Part shown: positions 1 through 3,415 of the stretch, in pieces | How the letters are laid out: each line of letters starts with the position of its first letter | Position numbering within the stretch: position 1 is the stretch's first letter | Assembly (NCBI GenBank): GCA_016931365.1 | Contig: JAFGEY010000526.1 | Coordinates: 1 to 6,367 of the forward strand | Length of the DNA: 6,367 nucleotides | Direction: 5' to 3' | Origin: Anaerolineae bacterium | GTDB taxonomy: Bacteria > Chloroflexota > Anaerolineae > JAFGEY01 | Position numbers and translations under genes: made by a program | Notes under the pieces: generated by a model | Databases searched by the model: none | What the model saw: only the letters and a program-made list of their open reading frames with translations | Told to the model about the DNA's origin: nothing

Positions 1-124
1 CCAGGCTCAAGTGCAGCAGATGCACCTCGGCGCCGGCTGCGGCCTCCTTGAGCAGCACTCCGCCGCAGGCAATCTCCATGTCGCCGGCGTGCGCGCCAAC
101 GGCCAGAATCGTCTTTTTATCCAT
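1..124 (-). CDS. PIG-L/LmbE-family deacetylase, N-terminal part only
   Basis: Only the first 41 codons lie in the window; the gene runs off the low-coordinate edge. The start is ATG at 124-122, with a strong Shine-Dalgarno (AAGGAGGT, 138-131) six bases upstream. The peptide begins MDKKTILAVGAHAGDMEI and continues ACGGVLLKEAAAGAEV. This matches the N-terminal beta-strand, zinc-binding motif and following helix of PIG-L/LmbE deacetylases, which remove N-acetyl groups from sugar conjugates (GlcNAc-PI, mycothiol and bacillithiol precursors). The usual motif is AHPDDxE. Here it is AHAGDME: the His and the zinc-binding Asp are kept, but the position of the Asp that acts as general base in MshB-type enzymes is Gly. 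The start codon lies two bases after the GNAT stop, so the two genes are probably translationally coupled. Family assignment is fairly secure; the substrate cannot be stated from this fragment. Confidence 0.8.
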   Translation of the reverse strand, partial: MDKKTILAVGAHAGDMEIACGGVLLKEAAAGAEVHLLHLSL

Positions 125-126
125 CT

Positions 127-1074
127 TTACACCTCCTTGTGCAAAATAGCGAATTTGCGGCTCTCCCGAAAGCCAAAGCGCGCGTACAGGCGCGCCGCGT
201 CGCCGCCCGTCCACAGCACCCACGCGCTGTGCTGGCCGTCCTGGGCCATCGATTGCAGGGCGCGCGCCAGCAGCAGCGTGCCGATCCCCTGCCCCTGGAA
301 TCCTTCGGCGACGCCGAACGGCCCGAAATGCGCGCCCTCGTACTGGCAATAGCCGATCACCCACTCGCCGGAGACGGCCAACAAAAACTGGCCCGGCCTA
401 AACGCCCCGTCGTGGATGCGGGCCAGGTTGCGCAGAGCCAGCCACTCCCAATCCCAGGGCAAAGCGTCGCGCAGGAAGTGGCAAAAGGGGATCAACCAAC
501 GGGAACTGTAGGCCAGAATCGCAACGCCCTGTTGGGCCAACCGGCGCTCGCGCTCGTCCAGATCGGGCGGAAAGCACGGCGGCCACAAGGATGCGTCCAT
601 GGCGATGGCGTGCGAGGTCACCTGATAGCCTTGAGATTGGAAAAAGGCCAGCCCGCCGGGGTAAGCCGCCTCGTCGACGCCGGGGACGAGGTAGGCGGTG
701 GGATAGGTGGCGATCCACAGGTCGCGCTTTCCCGCCTGACCCAATCGCGCCTCCAACGCTTCGAGCAGCGCCGCGCCGACGCCCTGTCGCCGGAACGGCG
801 TATCGACGGCCAGGGCCAGAATCCAGGCGCGCGCGCCTTCCGGCCGGGAAGGAAAGTGAAATCCCTCACCGGCCATGCCCAGCGCCAAGCCGGCCATCTG
901 CCCAGCGATCCGGGCGACCAGGAAGAATTCGGCGCGAAAATTGGGGTCGAGCAGCACCTGGGCCTCCAGGCGTGCAGGGGAAATCAGGTCGGCGGTGAGG
1001 CAGCGATTCCACACCCGAACGAGTTCGGGCAAATCCGGGCTGTTCATTTGTTCCAGGTCCGTTTTGCGGGTCAT
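127..1074 (-). CDS. Tandem-GNAT-domain N-acetyltransferase
   Basis: This encodes 315 residues starting MTRKTDLEQM. The protein has two GNAT folds that would transfer an acetyl group from acetyl-CoA to an unknown amine. The acetyl-CoA pyrophosphate-binding motif A appears twice: RRQGVGA at residues 95-101, after strand AWILALAVD, and QGQGIGT at 260-266, after FGPFGVAEG. The second domain ends with the usual LYARFGF motif near 297-302. A two-domain GNAT of about 300 residues is a common bacterial arrangement. The ATG at 1074 is chosen because AGGAG lies six bases upstream. An in-frame ATG at 1113 would add 13 residues, but it falls inside the 111-bp repeat and has no comparable ribosome site. 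The stop is two bases before the PIG-L start, so the two form a gene pair. Nothing ties the pair functionally to the retroelement. The substrate is unknown; the two-domain layout resembles mycothiol synthase MshD, but that alone does not show MshD function. Confidence 0.88.
   Translation of the reverse strand: MTRKTDLEQMNSPDLPELVRVWNRCLTADLISPARLEAQVLLDPNFRAEFFLVARIAGQMAGLALGMAGEGFHFPSRPEGARAWILALAVDTPFRRQGVGAALLEALEARLGQAGKRDLWIATYPTAYLVPGVDEAAYPGGLAFFQSQGYQVTSHAIAMDASLWPPCFPPDLDERERRLAQQGVAILAYSSRWLIPFCHFLRDALPWDWEWLALRNLARIHDGAFRPGQFLLAVSGEWVIGYCQYEGAHFGPFGVAEGFQGQGIGTLLLARALQSMAQDGQHSAWVLWTGGDAARLYARFGFRESRKFAILHKEV
131..138 (-). promoter_or_regulatory. Ribosome binding site of the PIG-L gene
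   Basis: AAGGAGGT on the minus strand is a near-perfect anti-16S match, six bases before ATG 124-122. It lies inside the last codons of the GNAT gene, which supports coupling of the two genes and fixes the PIG-L start. Confidence 0.8.
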
Positions 1075-1080
1075 CGTTTG

Positions 1081-1085
1081 CTCCT
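1081..1085 (-). promoter_or_regulatory. Ribosome binding site of the GNAT gene
   Basis: AGGAG on the minus strand ends six bases before ATG 1074-1072. It decides between this start and an upstream in-frame ATG at 1113 that lies in repeat DNA. Confidence 0.7.
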
Positions 1086-1417
1086 GTGCATACCATAGGT
1101 AGGGGCGAAGCATCCCCTGTACATCGTTCGTTGACCAGGATGCTCGGACAGCAGGGCCAGGTTCAACCGGCAGGCTCCGTCTTGGGATGATTCGCTGTGC
1201 ATATTATGGGTAGGGGCGAAGCATCCCCTGTACATGGTCCGTTGACCAGGATGCTCGGGCAGCAGAGCCAGGTTCAACCAGCAGATTCCGTCTGGGGATG
1301 CTTCGCTGTGCATAGCATGGGTAGGGGCGAAGCATCCCCTGTACATGGTCCGTTGACCAGGATGCTCGGACAACAGAGCCAGGTTCAACCAGCAGGTTCC
1401 GTCTGGGGATGCTTCGC
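1085..1417. repeat. Three tandem copies of a 111-bp repeat
   Basis: Units are 1085-1195, 1196-1306 and 1307-1417, each starting TGTGCATA and ending at or near GGGGATGCTTCGC. By hand alignment units 2 and 3 differ at about 5 of 111 positions, and units 1 and 3 at about 10, with no indels seen. The end of each unit (GGGGATGCTTCGC) is the reverse complement of a stretch near the start of the next (GCGAAGCATCCCC). Each junction can therefore form a stem, for example 1294-1306 with 1327-1339 around a 20-base loop. The period is a multiple of three, so both strands stay open across the array, but nothing else suggests coding. With the flank at 1418-1599, this fills the gene-free stretch between the GNAT gene and the TR. 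Function is unknown; the array abuts the GNAT ribosome site and could affect that gene's expression. Confidence 0.9.
1294..1339. repeat. Inverted repeat at a tandem-repeat junction
   Basis: A perfect 13-bp inverted repeat has arms at 1294-1306 (GGGGATGCTTCGC) and 1327-1339 (GCGAAGCATCCCC) around 20 bases. A degenerate version occurs one period earlier, with left arm 1183-1195 and two mismatches. A left arm also closes the array at 1405-1417, without a following partner. Confidence 0.8.
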
Positions 1418-1433
1418 CCTTACAGTGGCCGGC

Positions 1434-1475
1434 GCCCGCCTCAGCCCGGCCACAAGGGCCGGACAGGAGGCGGGC
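1434..1475. other. Strong GC-rich stem-loop downstream of the TR
   Basis: The outer arms 1434-1442 (GCCCGCCTC) and 1467-1475 (GAGGCGGGC) pair over 9 bp. Inner arms 1446-1451 (CCGGCC) and 1457-1462 (GGCCGG) pair over 6 bp around a 5-base loop. A second inverted repeat lies beside it: GCGAGTT 1492-1498 with AACTCGC 1511-1517. On the minus strand both follow the TR, so they could end or shape the TR-containing transcript. No U-tract follows, so a classic intrinsic terminator is not supported. Apart from these stems I see nothing recognisable in 1418-1599. Confidence 0.55.
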
Positions 1476-1599
1476 CTGGCCTATTCGCCTCGCGAGTTCG
1501 CGCTTGGGCAAACTCGCAAGCCAGGGACAGGCTGCGCCAGCTTCAAGTCCTCGGCCGGGAAGGGCCCATTCCCCGCCCGGCATTTCCGGAAACCGCCAG

Positions 1600-1726
1600 G
1601 CTGTGAGAAACCATCACAATCCGAAACCCGATGTTGTTGTTCCTGTTGTTGGGATTGTTCCTGTTGCGCGCCGAGCACCGCACGTTATTGTTGTTATTGT
1701 TGAACGCCCCACCACGCAACACGCGG
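1600..1726 (-). repeat. DGR template repeat (TR)
   Basis: This 127-bp segment aligns without gaps to 3421-3547, the 3' end of the NACHT-FGE gene, at an offset of 1821. On the coding strand the core (1726-1605) has 33 adenines. Fourteen of them differ in the VR (10 A to G, 3 A to T, 1 A to C), while none of the 89 other bases differs. One further A (1604) is C in the VR, just past the 3' edge of the core. Read in the VR frame the TR gives GGAFNNNNNNVRCSARN, then RNNPNNRNNNIGF: 14 Asn codons (11 AAC, 3 AAT) set in adenine-poor scaffold codons. It lies 39 bp after the avd stop on the same strand and would be transcribed as part of the DGR RNA. It is the unmutated master copy; its own reading frame is not expected to be a gene. 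Confidence 0.97.
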
Positions 1727-1765
1727 TCTCTTTCCAGCCTGCCCCCACAACATACCACGCCCCGA

Positions 1766-2158
1766 TCAGGTCGTTCTGACTTGAGAGGTTGCGGCGGGTT
1801 GTCTTTTGATTTGCCCCACAGCCTCGGCCGTGTTCTGTTTCCACGTCCCCAACAGCCGGCCGACCTCGGCCACCAGGCGCGCGCCGTGGCCGTACTGGCC
1901 TTCATCGATCCACTGCCAGCGGAAGGCCAGGCGCAGGTAGAGCCGCACCTTGTCCAGTTCGGCGTCGGCCAGATCGAGCCTGGCCAGGCGGGCCTTGCCG
2001 CGCTCGCTGTTGGCCTCGACCAGCCGTTCTTGAAAGTCGAGGGCGGCATCGAGTAGCCGTTTGGTGACGATGAAGCGCTGGCTACGCGGAAAGTGATTGG
2101 TGACCGCCAGCAGCCAGTTGGTCAGATCGAACGTCTTGGTGAACAAAGGCGTGGTCAA
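1766..2158 (-). CDS. avd: Avd-like DGR accessory protein (four-helix bundle)
   Basis: This encodes 130 residues beginning MTTPLFTKTFDLTNWLLAVT. Avd proteins form a basic pentameric barrel of four-helix subunits that binds the DGR RT and template RNA and is needed for mutagenic cDNA synthesis. The match to the Bordetella phage Avd C-terminal half is visible by eye: VRLYLRLAFR (71-80) and RLVAEVGRLLGTW (94-106) correspond to its LRFWLRFLAG and IAEVGRILGSW segments. The length is close to the 128 of that protein. Many Arg and Lys residues across the central helices fit nucleic-acid binding. The start is TTG at 2158-2156, overlapping the RT stop (TTGA) with AGGAGG six bases upstream, so translation is coupled to the RT. 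The TR begins 39 bp after its stop. Position and sequence make this assignment firm. Confidence 0.92.
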   Translation of the reverse strand: MTTPLFTKTFDLTNWLLAVTNHFPRSQRFIVTKRLLDAALDFQERLVEANSERGKARLARLDLADAELDKVRLYLRLAFRWQWIDEGQYGHGARLVAEVGRLLGTWKQNTAEAVGQIKRQPAATSQVRTT

Positions 2159-3258
2159 GGATGGCCTCCTCTTGGTAACAGACGCACGCTGCCGAACATC
2201 GCCCGGCGCAGGCTCAGCGTGTCGCCGTAGCGGGCGTGATTGGCCCAGCCGCGCGCCGAAGCGGTGACCTGCTCCAGCGTCACCTGACCCTGGGCATATT
2301 GCCGGGCCAGCCCGCGCAGCTTGCGCCCGTAGGCCACGCCCTTGCGCCGCTTGAGCCGCCGTTTGTGCGGATAGATCACAAAGCCCAGGAACGGGATGCC
2401 TTCGGTGCAGGGACGCACCTGGGCGCTTTGTTCATGAATGGTCAGCCGCAGGCGGGCCATCCGCTCGATGACCGCTTGCCGCCAGGCCCACAACTGCGCC
2501 TTGTCGTCGCCAAAGAGCAGCAGGTCGTCCACATAGCGCAGGTAGCCGGCGCAGCGCAGCTCGCGCTTGACAAAATGGTCGAATGCGTTGAGATAGCAGT
2601 TGGCCCAGAACTGGCTGGTCAGGTTGCCGATGGGCAGCCCGCGCGGGCGGCTGGCGGCCCAAAGCCCCTGCCCTGAGCGCGAACCGGAGGTTCGAGTCGA
2701 AGGGTCGTCCTGGGGAAAATAGACCATCTCGTATTCCTCGCTCAGCACGCCCACCCCGCTCTCCAGGATGCGGTCGATCAGCCACAGCGTAGCGGCGTCG
2801 CTGACCTTGCGGGCCAGCGCGCAGCGCAAGAGTGCGTGATCGATGGAAGGAAAAAATTGCCGCACGTCGCAGGGCAGCACATAGCGGTAGCGGCGGGCGA
2901 AATACTGCGCCCGCGCCAGCGCGCGGTGGGTGCCCTTACCCACCCGGTTGGCATAGCTATCATAGATGAATGACCGTTCCAAGATCGGTTCGATGATGTT
3001 GCACAGCGCGTGGTGCACCACCCGATCGCGGAACGGCGCGGCCGAGATCAGCCGGCGCTTGGGTTCGTGAATATAAAAGCTGTTGTAATGGCCTGGTTGG
3101 TAAGTCTTGGCCGCCAGCTCCTCTTGCAGCGCGATCAGGTTGTCTTCCAGGCGGTATTCAAAGCGCGCCGCCGGCTCTTTGTTTCTTTTTCCTTTGCTCG
3201 CTTTGCGATGCGCCAGCAGCAGGTTGGACCAGTCGTACACCTGCTCGTAGAGGGTCAC
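2155..3258 (-). CDS. Diversity-generating retroelement reverse transcriptase
   Basis: This encodes 367 residues, the usual size for DGR RTs. It would copy the TR RNA into cDNA with errors at template adenines. Visible RT motifs include a catalytic Asp in LPCDVRQFFPSID (D131), the DGR-specific motif 4 GLPIGNLTSQ (207-216, SQ in place of the SP of retroviral and group II intron RTs), and the active-site YVDD at 242-245. LGFVIYPHKRRLKRR (291-305) follows as the downstream RT motif and basic region. The N-terminus (LYEQVYDWSNLLLAHRKA) is typical of DGR RTs. The start is GTG 3258-3256, with GGGAGGT five bases upstream. Residues 186-198 (PSTRTSGSRSGQG) appear to be an in-frame palindromic-element insertion between motifs 3 and 4, where related RTs usually run directly from a DD pair into L..RPRGLPIGN. 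The catalytic residues are intact, so the enzyme is probably active. avd follows with a 4-base overlap. Confidence 0.97.
   Translation of the reverse strand: MTLYEQVYDWSNLLLAHRKASKGKRNKEPAARFEYRLEDNLIALQEELAAKTYQPGHYNSFYIHEPKRRLISAAPFRDRVVHHALCNIIEPILERSFIYDSYANRVGKGTHRALARAQYFARRYRYVLPCDVRQFFPSIDHALLRCALARKVSDAATLWLIDRILESGVGVLSEEYEMVYFPQDDPSTRTSGSRSGQGLWAASRPRGLPIGNLTSQFWANCYLNAFDHFVKRELRCAGYLRYVDDLLLFGDDKAQLWAWRQAVIERMARLRLTIHEQSAQVRPCTEGIPFLGFVIYPHKRRLKRRKGVAYGRKLRGLARQYAQGQVTLEQVTASARGWANHARYGDTLSLRRAMFGSVRLLPRGGHP
2165..2170 (-). promoter_or_regulatory. Ribosome binding site that fixes the TTG start of avd
   Basis: AGGAGG on the minus strand, within the last codons of the RT gene, is six bases from TTG 2158-2156. 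This spacing and the TTGA overlap with the RT stop favour the unusual TTG codon as the real start. Confidence 0.75.
2665..2703. repeat. 39-bp in-frame palindromic element inside the RT gene
   Basis: On the plus strand, TGCCCTGAGC (2670-2679) and TCGAAGGG (2697-2704) flank an inverted repeat, CGAACC/GGTTCG, at 2681-2686 and 2690-2695 with GGA between. The same flanking 10-mer and 8-mer recur inside the FGE domain at 3804-3823. In the RT it adds exactly 13 codons (PSTRTSGSRSGQG), without a frameshift, between D185 and L199. It is read in the same frame as the copy in the FGE domain (PST...SGQ). This looks like a small mobile or miniature palindromic element tolerated in a surface loop, similar in behaviour to the Rickettsia palindromic elements, although no relationship to them is claimed. 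Confidence 0.7.
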
Positions 3259-3263
3259 TCTAT

Positions 3264-3270
3264 ACCTCCC
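3264..3270 (-). promoter_or_regulatory. Ribosome binding site of the RT gene
   Basis: GGGAGGT on the minus strand lies five bases before GTG 3258-3256. It supports GTG as the RT start and shows that the RT is translated independently of the upstream NACHT-FGE gene, which ends about 145 bp earlier. Confidence 0.7.
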
Positions 3271-3289
3271 TCACAGTTTTCACGTCGCC

Positions 3290-3307
3290 GCCCCCGCGGA
3301 CGGGGGC
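3290..3307. other. Small GC stem-loop upstream of the RT
   Basis: A perfect 7-bp inverted repeat, GCCCCCG (3290-3296) and CGGGGGC (3301-3307), encloses a 4-base loop (TCCG on the coding strand). It lies about 115 bp beyond the VR and 30 bp before the RT start. It could be a transcript hairpin or a secondary structure tied to VR targeting; nothing more can be said. Confidence 0.5.
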
Positions 3308-3331
3308 TTGAGCAAACGAAGGATTTCAATC

Positions 3332-3360
3332 GTGGGAGAGGGGCTTCGCCCCTCTCCCAC
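3332..3360. other. 13-bp perfect hairpin after the VR
   Basis: Arms GTGGGAGAGGGGC (3332-3344) and GCCCCTCTCCCAC (3348-3360) are exact reverse complements separated by three bases. On the coding strand the loop is GAA closed by C-G, giving GCGAAGC at the tip, a sequence known to form an unusually stable DNA mini-hairpin. DGR targets often have a hairpin or cruciform just 3' of the VR that is needed for efficient retargeting. This one starts about 60 bp past the VR and 42 bp past the stop codon of the NACHT-FGE gene, and has no counterpart after the TR. No T-run follows on the coding strand, so it is not a standard terminator. A role in DGR targeting is an inference. Confidence 0.6.
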
Positions 3361-3370
3361 ACCCTCACCC

Positions 3371-3415
3371 CCAGAGTCCCAGAGAGCCAGAGTCCAGAGA
3401 AATCAGAGGCCAGAG
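3371..3415. repeat. CCAGAG hexamer cluster at the end of the NACHT-FGE gene
   Basis: CCAGAG occurs at 3371, 3379, 3387, 3394 and 3410, and TCAGAG at 3403, at spacings of 7 to 9 bases. The cluster spans the last codons and stop of the variable protein and lies between the VR and the hairpin at 3332-3360. It could be slippage-derived sequence. No function is evident. Confidence 0.5.

Noticed and set aside
139..1098. Plus-strand 319-codon frame opposite the GNAT gene
   Set aside because: It is the antisense shadow of a gene with two clear acetyl-CoA-binding motifs.
1085..1417. CRISPR array
   Set aside because: The repeats are contiguous 111-bp units with no unique spacers.
1071..1583. Minus-strand open frame of 170 codons with 37-residue repeats
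   Set aside because: It exists because the 111-bp repeat period is a multiple of three. It lacks a convincing ribosome site, overlaps the GNAT start and resembles no family. The opposite strand is equally open.
1543..2049. Minus-strand frame that reads through the TR as an Asn-rich peptide
   Set aside because: It overlaps avd in another frame. The Asn run is the DGR template itself, not a protein-coding gene.
3320..3331. Partial CRISPR-repeat-like GGATTTCAATC
   Set aside because: It is a single short occurrence with no periodic copies.
3332..3360. Intrinsic terminator of the NACHT-FGE gene
   Set aside because: The stem is strong, but no T-run follows on the coding strand. It was kept as a hairpin of undecided role.
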